From assembly GCF_000317205.1 (NCBI RefSeq), contig NZ_AJLK01000008.1, positions 1-43,021 on the forward strand: a DNA stretch of 43,021 bases, in the 5' to 3' direction. The translations under genes were made by a program, and so were the position numbers. Below the pieces are notes generated by a model. That model saw only the letters and a program-made list of their open reading frames with translations, made no database searches and was not told the origin of the DNA. The stretch comes from Fischerella muscicola PCC 7414 (GTDB lineage: Bacteria; Cyanobacteriota; Cyanobacteriia; Cyanobacteriales; Nostocaceae). Numbering within the stretch: position 1 is the first letter of the stretch; every line of letters begins with the position of its first letter. This document shows positions 8,881-16,976 of the stretch, piece after piece.

Positions 8881-9447
8881 ATGTTCCTGATATTGTTCTT
8901 ACTAGCCGTTATTGGTTTTTTTGCCAGCCTGATACGGCATATTAAAGTAATATTTTGTATTTTTTCTGAAGCTGAAGTTGAACAGTTAATAACCCTAACT
9001 TTTCCCAAATGGGAACTGGTATTACATTTCGGATTAATGCTGGGAAATTGCTTGCTTTTTATTTTGGAACAATTATGGGATGGAACTCACTTTGTTAAGT
9101 TTTTTCGGGATTTTTGGAAATTTTTACCACTATGGGCAAAGTTAGCGATCGCACTTTTTCTGATCTACTCACTGATCATTGTGCTGTTACCAACTAATTG
9201 GTTTCGTCCTCAGCCTGGTAAACGGCGAATTTATAAACAAGATGGTAAATACTGGATTCAACAAGTTTACTTTTTACGTCGTGGGAACAATGACACAGAA
9301 ATGTTAGAGGAAGTAAATCTCTCACCTGTAGAGATTACCAAAGCTCAATATGTGTCTCATTTGACTTCAGTCGACAGTATCTTTACTATTTTCTGGATGC
9401 TTAACTACCTGATTCTGGCATTGTACTTTTGGTATAAGGCTTGGTAA
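8881..9447 (+). CDS. Unknown multi-span membrane protein
   Basis: This 188-residue protein has hydrophobic stretches at about 1-24, 54-66, 83-105 and 164-185, giving three to four predicted membrane helices. A soluble loop of about 60 residues (NWFRPQPGKRRIYKQDGKYW onward) separates the last two. The ATG at 8881 opens directly into a membrane helix. I do not recognise the family. Nearby genes give no functional clue, because the upstream side is a tandem of MITE-like elements. Confidence 0.6.
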   Translation: MFLILFLLAVIGFFASLIRHIKVIFCIFSEAEVEQLITLTFPKWELVLHFGLMLGNCLLFILEQLWDGTHFVKFFRDFWKFLPLWAKLAIALFLIYSLIIVLLPTNWFRPQPGKRRIYKQDGKYWIQQVYFLRRGNNDTEMLEEVNLSPVEITKAQYVSHLTSVDSIFTIFWMLNYLILALYFWYKAW

Positions 9448-9754
9448 TGGTAAGCTGTAGACTGTAAGTCGGGGAGCGATCGCGTGATTCAGATGCAATC
9501 CGACATGGAGCATGTATGTGCTGATTTACCAGCAGATTTGGCAATAATTATCTTGGTGAATGCCTTTTTGTAGAAGATAACTCCTTGGAAGACTGACTGG
9601 AACGTTGGTTTGCGTGAGAAGAACTTTTTGATGTACCTATTACTCTTTGATTTATCTACGTAATTATTTTGTTGCAGCTAATACATTGCTGTAGTGGATT
9701 TAGGAGTGATCGCTGTTGCTACGTGTCCTTGGTTTTTTGCGGCTGGAGAAACTA

Positions 9755-10342
9755 ATGAATGACCTGAAAAATCTCAAAACTCCCAGCGTAGTCGAAAAGA
9801 TTTTGTCCGAAACTACTAAAATCGGATTTCAAATGGCATCCGAACCATTAGTAGGTTCCTTACTCAGAACTTTAGCTGCTAGCAAACCCGCTGGAAACTT
9901 CCTAGAACTTGGCACTGGCACAGGTGTTGCTACAGCTTGGTTACTTGATGGTATGGACAAAAACTCAAAAATTGTCACAGTTGACAATGACAGTGCAGTC
10001 GTTTCCATTGCTGAAAAATATTTAGATATTCAGCGGGTCTCCTTTTATATTGAGGATGCTGGAACATTTCTTGAGCAGCTTGAACAAACAGGTCAACAGT
10101 TCGATTTCATCTTTGCTGATACTTGGGCCGGTAAATATACTCAGCTTGAAGCTGCACTTCATGCCCTCAAACCTGGTGGTTTGTATGTAATTGATGATAT
10201 GCTGCCACAGCCAAATTGGGTTGAAGGTCATCAGTTAAAAGCTGCCGCGTTGATTACGGAACTAGAAGGCAGGCATGATTTGCTTTTGACAAAGCTAAAC
10301 TGGGCAAGTGGAATCATTATTGTCACAAAGCAAGCACAATAA
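9755..10342 (+). CDS. Class I SAM-dependent O-methyltransferase-like protein
   Basis: The 195-residue product carries the glycine-rich SAM motif FLELGTGTGVATAWLLDGM, an acidic ribose-binding strand (IVTVDNDSA) and the FDFIFADTWAGKY and GGLYVIDDMLPQPNW segments. These are typical of the Methyltransf_24 / catechol O-methyltransferase-like group. I placed the start at ATG 9755, preceded by GGAGAA, because the upstream in-frame TTG would add 13 atypical residues. The substrate cannot be told from sequence. The preceding 300 bp hold no convincing gene. Confidence 0.75.
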   Translation: MNDLKNLKTPSVVEKILSETTKIGFQMASEPLVGSLLRTLAASKPAGNFLELGTGTGVATAWLLDGMDKNSKIVTVDNDSAVVSIAEKYLDIQRVSFYIEDAGTFLEQLEQTGQQFDFIFADTWAGKYTQLEAALHALKPGGLYVIDDMLPQPNWVEGHQLKAAALITELEGRHDLLLTKLNWASGIIIVTKQAQ

Positions 10343-10542
10343 GTTGTGACTACGCCCAAGGAATTGTTCAGGGCATTGTATATTATCACAGTCAAAAGTA
10401 CAAAATGGGACATGAACAATCAGCAGAGCTTTGGATCAAGTTCACATATGATCATTTACTTCCAAAGTAGGAATGGGAAATCGACACTTAGAAATCTGAA
10501 GTGATAGTTAAATATTGCTTAGTTTTCAAAGGAGAGATGGTT

Positions 10543-10917
10543 ATGACCTTAGAAGAGGCAATTATGAAAGTTGCTCAACTCGACCCTTATCAAAACGTTA
10601 ATATTCCATTTACTCCGTACATAACCAGTCCGTCTGGTAAAGTTACAGTTGAACCTCAGATGACCCGAGGATTTGCATTTTGTTCTATCTGCAATATGGT
10701 AACTGGCGATGGTTACATCACTGTTCGACATATTGATGGACGCACCGTAGAATTTCATCCAGTACTTTATCACTATGTTAAAGTAGGACATCCTGTTCCA
10801 GTTGCAGCAAATAGGTTTGACGGTGTAGTGTCTTGGAAATATGGTAGGAGAATTCTTGGCGAGGAAGAAAAGCTTAACAATATCACTCTTCTTGTAGATA
10901 TCATGAGTGATGCTTGA
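10543..10917 (+). CDS. Hypothetical protein, 124 aa
   Basis: The start ATG at 10543 lies 8 nt after AAAGGAG, a better spacing than the in-frame ATG two codons earlier or the GTG at 10501. The protein has mixed alpha/beta character with a CSIC pair (FAFCSICNM) near the middle and no signal or membrane segment. I do not recognise a family. It is followed about 110 bp later by murJ, with no evidence that the two are functionally tied. Confidence 0.55.
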   Translation: MTLEEAIMKVAQLDPYQNVNIPFTPYITSPSGKVTVEPQMTRGFAFCSICNMVTGDGYITVRHIDGRTVEFHPVLYHYVKVGHPVPVAANRFDGVVSWKYGRRILGEEEKLNNITLLVDIMSDA

Positions 10918-11028
10918 AGAGCATAAGGTCAATTTTACTCCCTTTGATCAAAAATACCCTGACAAAGTACCGAATTTTCGGTTAAATGTTTTCAAGTATG
11001 GGCCATTTTTGGTTATTGGGTACTGTTT

Positions 11029-12645
11029 GTGACAGAAGAACAAAAGGTTTCTCGTTCCCTTACTAGCATTGCTGGCATTGTTGCTGTTGCCACAATCATC
11101 AGTAAAGTTGTTGGTTTATTGCGGCAGGTGGCAATTGGTGCAGCTTTTGGTACTGGTGCTGTTGCTGATGCCTATAGCTTCGCTTACATTATTCCTGGGT
11201 TTCTGCTCATTTTGCTTGGTGGAATTAATGGGCCTTTTTACAGCGCGATCGTCAGTGTTTTAGCCAAGCGCAAGAAAGAAGAAGCCGCACCTTTGGTAGA
11301 AACGATGACTACCCTAGTTGGTTGTGTGCTGTTGGTTGTGACGATTTTTTTGATCATCTTTGCCGGACATATTATTGAGTTGACAACACCAGGGTTAGAT
11401 CAACGGGCAGATGGACAGTTGGTGAAAGCGATCGCAACTTTACAACTCCAGATCATGTCACCAATGGCTATTTTAGCTGGGCTGATTGGTATTGGGTTTG
11501 GCACACTCAATGTTGCAAACCAGTACTGGCTACCCTCGATTAGTCCTCTGTTATCAAGCATTACAGTTGTAATTGCGATGGCTTTTCTGGGGTTACAACT
11601 AGGTAATAAAATCTATGCCCCGGAATATCTGAGGTATGGTGGCGCAGTATTAGCGATTGGAACCCTAGCAGGTGCGTTGCTGCAATGGCTGGTGCAACTG
11701 GTAGCACAAGCACGTATTGGTATGGGTTCATTCCACCTACGATTTGATTTTAATCAATCGGGAGTCAAAGAAGTCATGAAGATCATGCTCCCAGCGACCT
11801 TTTCTTCTGGGATGCTCTACATTAACTGGCAGATAAATTCTATTTTCGCTTCTTTTATTCCTGCTGCTGCCTCTGGCTTGAATTATGCCAATTTACTAGT
11901 ACAAACTCCCTTGGGAGTAATTTCCAATGTCGTTTTGGTTCCACTGCTACCAATATTTTCTCGACTTACCGATCCCAATGACTGGCCTGAGTTAAAATTA
12001 CGTGTTCGCCAAGGACTCATCCTTTCTGCTTTTACAATGTTGCCCTTGGGTGCTTTGATGATAGCTCTATCCGACCCAATTGTACGCTTAGTCTATGAGC
12101 GCGGGGCTTTCAATCAAGCTGCCTCAAATATGGTATCTTCCCTGCTGGTTGCTTACGGTGTAGGGATGTTTGTTTACTTAGGACGTGATGTCTTAGTACG
12201 AGTATTTTATGCTTTAGGCGATGGAGATACACCTTTTCGCATCAGCCTGTTTAACATCTTTGTGAATATTTTCTTGGATTGGATTTTGATCAAATCTTTT
12301 GGGGCGCCTGGTTTGGTTTTAGCAACCGTAGGGGTGAATTTGAGTTCCACATTGATGCTTTTATGGTTACTTGATCGCAGGTTGAAAGGTTTACCTTGGG
12401 GAGAATGGAGTGTAGCAATTTTGGGTTTGACTGGTGCTAGCGTGGTCGGAGGTTTTGCTAGTTACGGTAGTCTTGTAATTTGTCAACGTTTTCTAGGTGT
12501 AGATGGTTTGCTAATTCAACTGTTGCAATTAGCTGTATGTGGCTTAGTTGGTTTGGTTGTTTTTGGTGTGATCGTTGCCGCTATGAAGTTACAAGAGGTA
12601 AATCTTTTTGTTTTTCGTCTACGTCAACGGTTTTTGAAGAGATAA
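11029..12645 (+). CDS. murJ: MurJ/MviN lipid II flippase-type protein
   Basis: This 538-residue polytopic protein has about 14 predicted helices and belongs to the MOP exporter superfamily. The N-terminal motif SKVVGLLRQVAIGAAFGTGAVADAY is the family hallmark. MurJ flips the peptidoglycan precursor lipid II across the cytoplasmic membrane. Later motifs include PLLPIFSRL, LVYERGAF and VLVRVFYALGDGDTPFRIS. A GTG start at 11029 is taken because the conserved region starts within 20 residues and no suitable ATG is close. The TAA stop lies inside the first bases of a dispersed repeat (see 12,644-12,683). Confidence 0.92.
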   Translation: MTEEQKVSRSLTSIAGIVAVATIISKVVGLLRQVAIGAAFGTGAVADAYSFAYIIPGFLLILLGGINGPFYSAIVSVLAKRKKEEAAPLVETMTTLVGCVLLVVTIFLIIFAGHIIELTTPGLDQRADGQLVKAIATLQLQIMSPMAILAGLIGIGFGTLNVANQYWLPSISPLLSSITVVIAMAFLGLQLGNKIYAPEYLRYGGAVLAIGTLAGALLQWLVQLVAQARIGMGSFHLRFDFNQSGVKEVMKIMLPATFSSGMLYINWQINSIFASFIPAAASGLNYANLLVQTPLGVISNVVLVPLLPIFSRLTDPNDWPELKLRVRQGLILSAFTMLPLGALMIALSDPIVRLVYERGAFNQAASNMVSSLLVAYGVGMFVYLGRDVLVRVFYALGDGDTPFRISLFNIFVNIFLDWILIKSFGAPGLVLATVGVNLSSTLMLLWLLDRRLKGLPWGEWSVAILGLTGASVVGGFASYGSLVICQRFLGVDGLLIQLLQLAVCGLVGLVVFGVIVAAMKLQEVNLFVFRLRQRFLKR

Positions 12646-12683
12646 TATCATGTTCGCTTAAATACTTATACTATCCGTTGGGG
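12644..12683 (-). repeat. CCCAACGGATA dispersed repeat, copy A
   Basis: Read on the minus strand, this segment gives CCCAACGGATAGTATAAGT then TTTAAGCGAACATGATATT. It matches 35,821-35,859 on the plus strand over about 39 bp with roughly seven changes. The repeat overlaps the murJ stop codon. No terminal structure was identified. Confidence 0.7.
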
Positions 12684-12685
12684 TC

Positions 12686-12720
12686 GGTAATGGGTAATGG
12701 GTAATTGGTAATTGGTAATT
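12686..12720. repeat. GGTAATK heptamer array (5 copies)
   Basis: Two GGTAATG and three GGTAATT heptamers run in tandem immediately beside the dispersed repeat. It is STRR-type and non-coding. Confidence 0.9.
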
Positions 12721-12802
12721 AATATACTGACTCATCATTTTCCCATGCTCGATACCCAACTAACTTATTGTGTTCCTTCTGCCATCTGCCCCCTGCCTTT
12801 GT

Positions 12803-12876
12803 ATAAACAAAAAGCCTCGGTGTTTTGTACCGAGGCGACCATGAGGAATCCAAATGTCGATGGGAGATATTGATAT
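12803..12876 (-). ncRNA. Candidate small RNA with its own terminator
   Basis: On the minus strand a perfect 8-bp GC-rich stem (GCCTCGGT / ACCGAGGC, 12,814-12,836) is followed by CTTTTTGTTT, a standard Rho-independent terminator. No protein gene on that strand ends here. Upstream, TAACTT or TAAATA at about 12,874-12,888 could serve as a -10 box. A GTAA-N4-TTAC inverted repeat at 12,910-12,921 sits about 21 nt before TAACTT, like an NtcA site but with 6 rather than 8 central bases. The predicted transcript is about 65-72 nt and contains GATTCCTCATGGTCGCC. An NsiR4-type nitrogen-regulated sRNA is one hypothesis. The 5' end is approximate. Confidence 0.5.
12814..12836 (-). terminator. Rho-independent terminator of candidate sRNA
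   Basis: The stem GCCTCGGT/ACCGAGGC has a 7-nt loop and is followed on the minus strand by five consecutive T. On the plus strand no T tract follows (GACCATGAGG), so it acts only in the minus direction. Confidence 0.65.
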
Positions 12877-13059
12877 TTAAAAAAGTTAATTTATGTAAAT
12901 AAATATAAAGTAAATTGTTACAAAAGGTCAATTAGACTTGACAAAGAATATTCAATGGCCTGCATAAGCTTTTCTTATGTTTTATCGAGTTGTGGGCTAG
13001 CATCTTTCCCGCCCAGTTGTATGAGCTTCTACAATCCAAAAACAGTATCAGAGGTAACT

Positions 13060-13422
13060 ATGGCACGTAAACGGTTAATTATCGAAATGGGGATGGGGAT
13101 AGATCAGCATGGACAAGATCCAACAGTAGCAGCAGCCAGGGCTGTGAGAAATGCGATCGCCAACAATGCTTTACCTGGTGTTTGGGAGGTAGCGGGCTTG
13201 AGTCACCCCAATGAAATGATTGTAGAAGTGCAAGTTGCAGTACCTTACCCAGAAAAAGTCCGTCAACAAGAGGTACTAGCTGTACTACCTTTTGGTCGTA
13301 AATCCTTGACAGTTGAACAAGGGGGAATGGTTGTGCAAGGTAGAGCCATCCCCGAACTCAATGATAAAAATGACGAAATGTTGATAGCTGTGGCTGCGGT
13401 TACAGTCCTAGTTGAAAATTAG
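13060..13422 (+). CDS. Lin0512-family protein
   Basis: This 120-residue protein opens MARKRLIIEMGMGIDQHGQD, the characteristic start of the Lin0512 family of small alpha/beta proteins found in bacteria and fungi. The biochemical role of the family is not established. I chose ATG 13060 because it follows GAGG with suitable spacing and begins at the conserved segment. An ATG 105 bp upstream would add a cysteine-rich tail that the family lacks. The upstream region carries the candidate sRNA promoter on the other strand. The DUF3598 gene follows 26 bp downstream on the same strand. Confidence 0.8.
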   Translation: MARKRLIIEMGMGIDQHGQDPTVAAARAVRNAIANNALPGVWEVAGLSHPNEMIVEVQVAVPYPEKVRQQEVLAVLPFGRKSLTVEQGGMVVQGRAIPELNDKNDEMLIAVAAVTVLVEN

Positions 13423-13448
13423 TAACTAAAGCACTCAAAACAAAATTG

Positions 13449-14210
13449 ATGAGTACAGACAATACAGCAGCACAACTACAAAATTGGGATAATTTTTGTC
13501 GATATCATGCCAATAGAGATTGGTATGGTACTTGGACAAAATATTCTACGGATGGAGAAAAAATTGAGAGTTTTAATTGTATTAGAAGTTTTAAAATCAA
13601 TGCCGATGGTAGTGAAATATATCACCAAAATCACTATACATATGCTGATGGCACAAAGGAGACAAAAATCTTTGGTCCTTATCAAAAACCTATTACCAGA
13701 GCATTATTTTTAGACAATAGTTTTTCTTGGGGTTCTCAAAAAATTGAATTAGGTACAAATTTTGGTTTTGAAACAGGTTTGAGCTACGAAGATAGGCGCA
13801 CTAGTGTGGTCATCATGTATGATGAGGCTGGCAACTTAGAAAGAATTGTAGTTATTCCTGAAAATTTAATTTCATTTCCAGAAACACCAACTCCTCTCTT
13901 AGGTAAAAAGTCTATAGAGTCTCCTCACACTTGGAAAGGAACAGCTAAAACTATCACACCTGATTGGATAGTATCATCGCCTGTGGATATTTCTTGGAAT
14001 CAATTAGAAAACTTAGGCGATAATTTCCTAACTTTACATTTCTGTGATGGCATTTCTGTTACTTGCCCTCCCAAAATAGTAACTACACAAACGTTTTTTG
14101 CAGTACTTGAGTGGCAAGTTAACCCGAATTTATTGATACGTGCTAGTCGTAATTATGACAGCTATGATTTTACTAATTTTACACTACAAACATTTATTGC
14201 CGAGAGATAA
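13449..14210 (+). CDS. DUF3598 family protein
   Basis: This 253-residue soluble protein begins with an N-terminal segment rich in aromatic residues, QNWDNFCRYHANRDWYGTWTKYS. It resembles the cyanobacterial DUF3598 family, proposed to adopt calycin/lipocalin-like barrels in two halves (about 1-140 and 150-253; the second half starts SPHTWKGTAKTITPDW). The molecular function is unknown. The start is the ATG at 13449, one codon after an overlapping TTG. It follows the Lin0512 gene by 26 bp and precedes the SnoaL-like gene by 51 bp, so the three may be one transcript. Confidence 0.7.
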   Translation: MSTDNTAAQLQNWDNFCRYHANRDWYGTWTKYSTDGEKIESFNCIRSFKINADGSEIYHQNHYTYADGTKETKIFGPYQKPITRALFLDNSFSWGSQKIELGTNFGFETGLSYEDRRTSVVIMYDEAGNLERIVVIPENLISFPETPTPLLGKKSIESPHTWKGTAKTITPDWIVSSPVDISWNQLENLGDNFLTLHFCDGISVTCPPKIVTTQTFFAVLEWQVNPNLLIRASRNYDSYDFTNFTLQTFIAER

Positions 14211-14261
14211 AAGGCATTAGTAATATTTAGTAAATATTTGAACGAAAAATCTAGAGAAAAC

Positions 14262-14651
14262 ATGATAACAAACGAAGAAATCACAAATTTAATTGCTAAC
14301 TACTTTAGCAATATTGCTGCCATGAATGCTGAAGATTGGATTGAAAATTTTGCAGAAGATGCTGTTAGTTATGACCCAGTTGGAGAACCACCAACCAAAA
14401 TTCATGAAAATTTTCGTGCATTTATCAGTCAGTTAAAAACAGTCTTTAATAAATTAGAAGCGACAACTGAGCATATTTTTATTGTAGGTAATGAAGTAGC
14501 TGTTAAGTGGACTATGCAGGGAATTAGTAAAACTGACAAATCAGTGACATTTGAAGGAATAACAGTGTTTGAAATTAACAATTTTGGCAAGATTCAAACA
14601 ACACGTGCTTATTGGAATCCGGCGCTAATGCTTGCACAGCTGCGTTCTTAG
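14262..14651 (+). CDS. SnoaL-like / NTF2-fold protein
   Basis: This 129-residue protein has the NTF2-like cone fold: an N-terminal helix (ITNEEITNLIANYFSNIAAMNAEDWIENFAEDAVSYDPVG) followed by curved strands ending IQTTRAYWNPALMLAQL. The family includes ketosteroid isomerases and polyketide cyclases, but most small single-domain members, including this one, have no assigned substrate. The ATG at 14262 is preceded by a weak AGAGAA. The upstream in-frame TTG is less likely. Confidence 0.75.
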   Translation: MITNEEITNLIANYFSNIAAMNAEDWIENFAEDAVSYDPVGEPPTKIHENFRAFISQLKTVFNKLEATTEHIFIVGNEVAVKWTMQGISKTDKSVTFEGITVFEINNFGKIQTTRAYWNPALMLAQLRS

Positions 14652-14757
14652 AGGTGAGCGACGCTCACATTTGTTGCTATGCGCTAAACTAGAGGCATCG
14701 GGGTAGGAGTCTCGTTAAAGTAAATCTAACAAATAGTTACTATTCACCACTCCAGTC

Positions 14758-15099
14758 ATGATGTCTCCCGAAAACAACGAATCAATTGAAATTCAGGAAA
14801 TCAACAAACTCAAGCCAGTACACTTTGCGGACTTAATTAGAGCTGCACAATTAATTTTTGATCCTGCTAGAGGTGTGTCTGGAATATATAGAAAAGTTGA
14901 TTGGCAAGAATTTGGTATCCCTGATGATGTTACAGAAAATCTCCAAGCCCTTGGTCAGGAATATCAATATGCATCTCCTCATATCTCCCCTGAAATTATT
15001 TGGAGTAAATTAACTCCAGCAACTCGGATTTGGTTTTTTGAAAATAGAAATGAATTATGGCAATTTGAGGAATATTTTCCTGCTCTTGATGAAGATTAA
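14758..15099 (+). CDS. Hypothetical protein, 113 aa
   Basis: The product is a small acidic soluble protein with several aromatic residues in its second half (IIWSKLTPATRIWFFENRNE, LWQFEEYFPAL). There is no signal peptide, membrane segment or recognised motif. The start is ATG-ATG at 14758/14761. Base composition is like its neighbours. No function is proposed. Confidence 0.5.
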   Translation: MMSPENNESIEIQEINKLKPVHFADLIRAAQLIFDPARGVSGIYRKVDWQEFGIPDDVTENLQALGQEYQYASPHISPEIIWSKLTPATRIWFFENRNELWQFEEYFPALDED

Positions 15100-15148
15100 A
15101 AAGTAAGCAAGTCAAGTCGCCACAAATAAAGCTAACTCGTTAGATGCC

Positions 15149-15304
15149 TCATTTGTCCTTAGATTCAACAATTATCTTTTGAGGTGAATGATCACTAATG
15201 CTAGAACGTGGATCAGGTAGAATCAATTCGGCTAAGAGTAAAAAATTAGATAATTCCAGCTCCTCATTATGCTTTACAGTCAAAAAACTTTGATTTGGAA
15301 ACAA
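15149..15304 (-). pseudogene. Possible gene remnant abutting the IS1 element
   Basis: On the minus strand a 51-codon open stretch runs directly into the IS1 left end. It reads LFPNQSFLTVKHNEELELS and continues to SPQKIIVESKDK before a TGA at 15149. It looks protein-like (hydrophobic LLAELILPDP segment), but joining the sequence across the excised IS gives a TAA immediately upstream. It could be a decayed gene or chance. No family is recognised. Confidence 0.25.
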
Positions 15305-15359
15305 TGGTAGTAATGCATAGTAATGATAAAATCAGGTAGTGTCGCTCAATACAGGAACT

Positions 15360-16235
15360 ATGCATTGCCCTAAATGTAACTCGGACAACATAGTCAAAAA
15401 TGGACACACCCATTATGGGAAACAACGGTTCAAATGTCACAACTGTGGGCGACAATTTGTAGAAAGCCCAACCCGACAACCAATTGATCTCTCAACACGT
15501 GAACTAATCGATAAACTTCTACTTGAGAGAGTTTCATTAAGGGCGATCGCGCGTGTGAGTGGGGTTCAAAAACAATTAGACAAAATTGCCCAGCCTTATA
15601 CATATCTTCCCAGTAACAATCCTGAAAAAGGGGTGGCGGTGCGGGCGTTTTTATACATATCAACTCCCAGTTTGTGAGATCAAACGCCCGCACCGCACGC
15701 TCTAGCAATTTTGTCCAGGTTTCCGCAAGGGGTTTCATTACGTTGGCTTCAATACTATGTAAACCAGAAATACTACCAAGTTCCTAAATCGGTTGAAGTT
15801 ACTAAAAAAAAGCCAGGTCGATTAATCATCCAAATAGATGAGATGTGGTCATATGTAGGGTCAAAAGAGAATAAAGAATGGATTTGGCTTGCTATTGACG
15901 TAACAACACGAGAAATTGTTGGGGTATATGTTGGCGATCGCTCAAGCCAATCGGCTAAACAATTATGGCTATCTTTACCACCAGTTTATCGTCAATGTGC
16001 AATTTGTTACACTGATTTTTGGGAATCCTATGAACGGGTTTTACCTAGTACTAGACATAAACCAGTAGGCAAAGACAGTGGAAAGACAAGCTATATTGAG
16101 AGATTCAACAACACTCTACGGCAACGAGTTGGACGGCTAGTTCGTAAAACATTGTCGTTCTCTAAAATGCTGGACAACCATATTGGTGCGATTTGGTATT
16201 TTGTCCATCACTACAATGCCAAGCTACGAAGCTGA
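15360..16235 (+). pseudogene. IS1-family transposase, disrupted
   Basis: The N-terminal part has the IS1 zinc-ribbon (MHCPKCNSDNIVKNG...CHNCGRQF) and a helix-turn-helix (SLRAIARVSGV). The reading frame then enters a foreign segment at 15567 and meets TGA at 15675-15677. After 15734 the same frame resumes (SLRWLQYYVNQ) and continues through the catalytic DDE/N-type domain (IIQIDEMWSYVGSK, YTDFWESY, GKTSYIERFNNTLRQR) to a stop at 16235. The insert is a multiple of three, so both halves are in one frame and only the internal stop breaks the protein. The transposase is therefore probably inactive. Confidence 0.9.
15567..15728. mobile_element. 162-bp palindromic element inserted in IS1 transposase
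   Basis: GGGGTT occurs at 15561-15566 and again at 15729-15734, where an uninterrupted transposase needs it only once. This defines a 162-bp insert with a 6-bp duplication. Inside lies a perfect 15-bp inverted repeat (GCGGTGCGGGCGTTT at 15636-15650, its complement at 15682-15696) and an outer pair based on GACAAAATTGC. The insert is 54 codons long and on the minus strand has a frame with no stop. Confidence 0.75.
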
Positions 16236-16376
16236 ATCATTACTATGCACTACTACCGAAACAATTACACCAAACGCCTAGACGCCAACCATAAAAATCT
16301 GACAGCTGAGCTATTCTCACCTAGTAAACTATAGAGATTTGCCATTACTGGGGATATACTTTAGTTGAAAACTGAG

Positions 16377-16450
16377 GGCGAACGATGGGACTCGAACCCA
16401 CGAATGGAGGAACCACAATCCTCTGCCTTAACCACTTGGCTACGCTCGCC
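16377..16450 (-). tRNA. tRNA-His (GTG)
   Basis: The minus strand folds into a full cloverleaf: acceptor GCGAGCG/CGTTCGC with one G-U, anticodon stem GAGGA/TCCTC with loop TTGTGGT (anticodon GTG), and T arm GTGGG-TTCGAGT-CCCAT. The extra G at position -1, opposite C73, is encoded, as expected for tRNA-His. CCA is not encoded. It delivers histidine at CAC/CAU codons. Confidence 0.95.
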
Positions 16451-16559
16451 ATTGCATTTCACATTATAGCACTTCTTTGGGAAATTAATCCACATTTTTT
16501 CAAGGAACGGACTCAGCTAATCTGGAGTCTAGAAACAACAGCAAATCACTGTTCAGACA

Positions 16560-16976
16560 ATGAAAGCCTCAAATATTATGGCATATGTGGGAGTTTTAGG
16601 TCTAGCTGCTTTGGGAGTAGCTATGACTAAGACGAATCCTAGTCAGGTTGAATACGAAGAGTATGCAGTACAACGGTTAACAGAATATTTGAACACGAGT
16701 GTCTGCAAAAAAACCCCAAAATTTTTAGAAAACGTTATACAGTTTAATTGTAGGCAAGTTGTAGATTCTGCCCAGCCGCAACTACGGGAGATCATAGCTG
16801 ATAGTACGGTACGTCAAGATTTTATCATTTTCAGTATTTACCGTACAGATTTAAACGTAAATTCGTTGATACCTGCACTTAGACTTGATTCTATTTTGCC
16901 TTCTACACCTGGTTATCAATTTGAGACACTGGGAGCTTTTAACCAGTTTTACACCTATAAGGCTGAACAGCAATAG
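16560..16976 (+). CDS. DUF4359 family protein
   Basis: This 138-residue protein has an N-terminal membrane helix (MAYVGVLGLAALGVAMTKTNP), then an exported or lumenal-type domain. YEEYAVQRLTEYLNTSVC near the start and a second cysteine (FNCRQVV), together with DFIIFSIYRTDL, match the pattern of the DUF4359 family. The two cysteines could form a disulfide. The function is unknown. The start ATG is the first in frame before the membrane helix. Confidence 0.75.
   Translation: MKASNIMAYVGVLGLAALGVAMTKTNPSQVEYEEYAVQRLTEYLNTSVCKKTPKFLENVIQFNCRQVVDSAQPQLREIIADSTVRQDFIIFSIYRTDLNVNSLIPALRLDSILPSTPGYQFETLGAFNQFYTYKAEQQ

Larger units (their letters stand above)
15306..16257 (+). mobile_element. IS1-family insertion sequence, complete ends, internally interrupted
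   Basis: The terminal inverted repeats are 22 bp with one mismatch (15306-15327, beginning GGTAGTAATGCATAG, and 16236-16257). A perfect 8-bp target duplication, GAAACAAT, occurs at 15298-15305 and 16258-16265, matching the 8-9 bp duplications known for IS1. Without the 168 bp added by the internal insert and its duplication, the element is 784 bp, a normal IS1 length. Confidence 0.93.

Noticed and set aside
9484-9573. Short GTG-initiated frame in the 9.45-9.75 kb spacer
   Set aside because: It has 29 codons, starts in a HIP1 site, and lacks a ribosome site and any recognisable pattern.
15430-15738. Minus-strand 102-codon frame across the IS1 insert as a gene
   Set aside because: It is made of antisense transposase sequence plus the 162-bp element. 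No start signal or conserved domain supports it, though the open frame of the element itself is reported as a finding.
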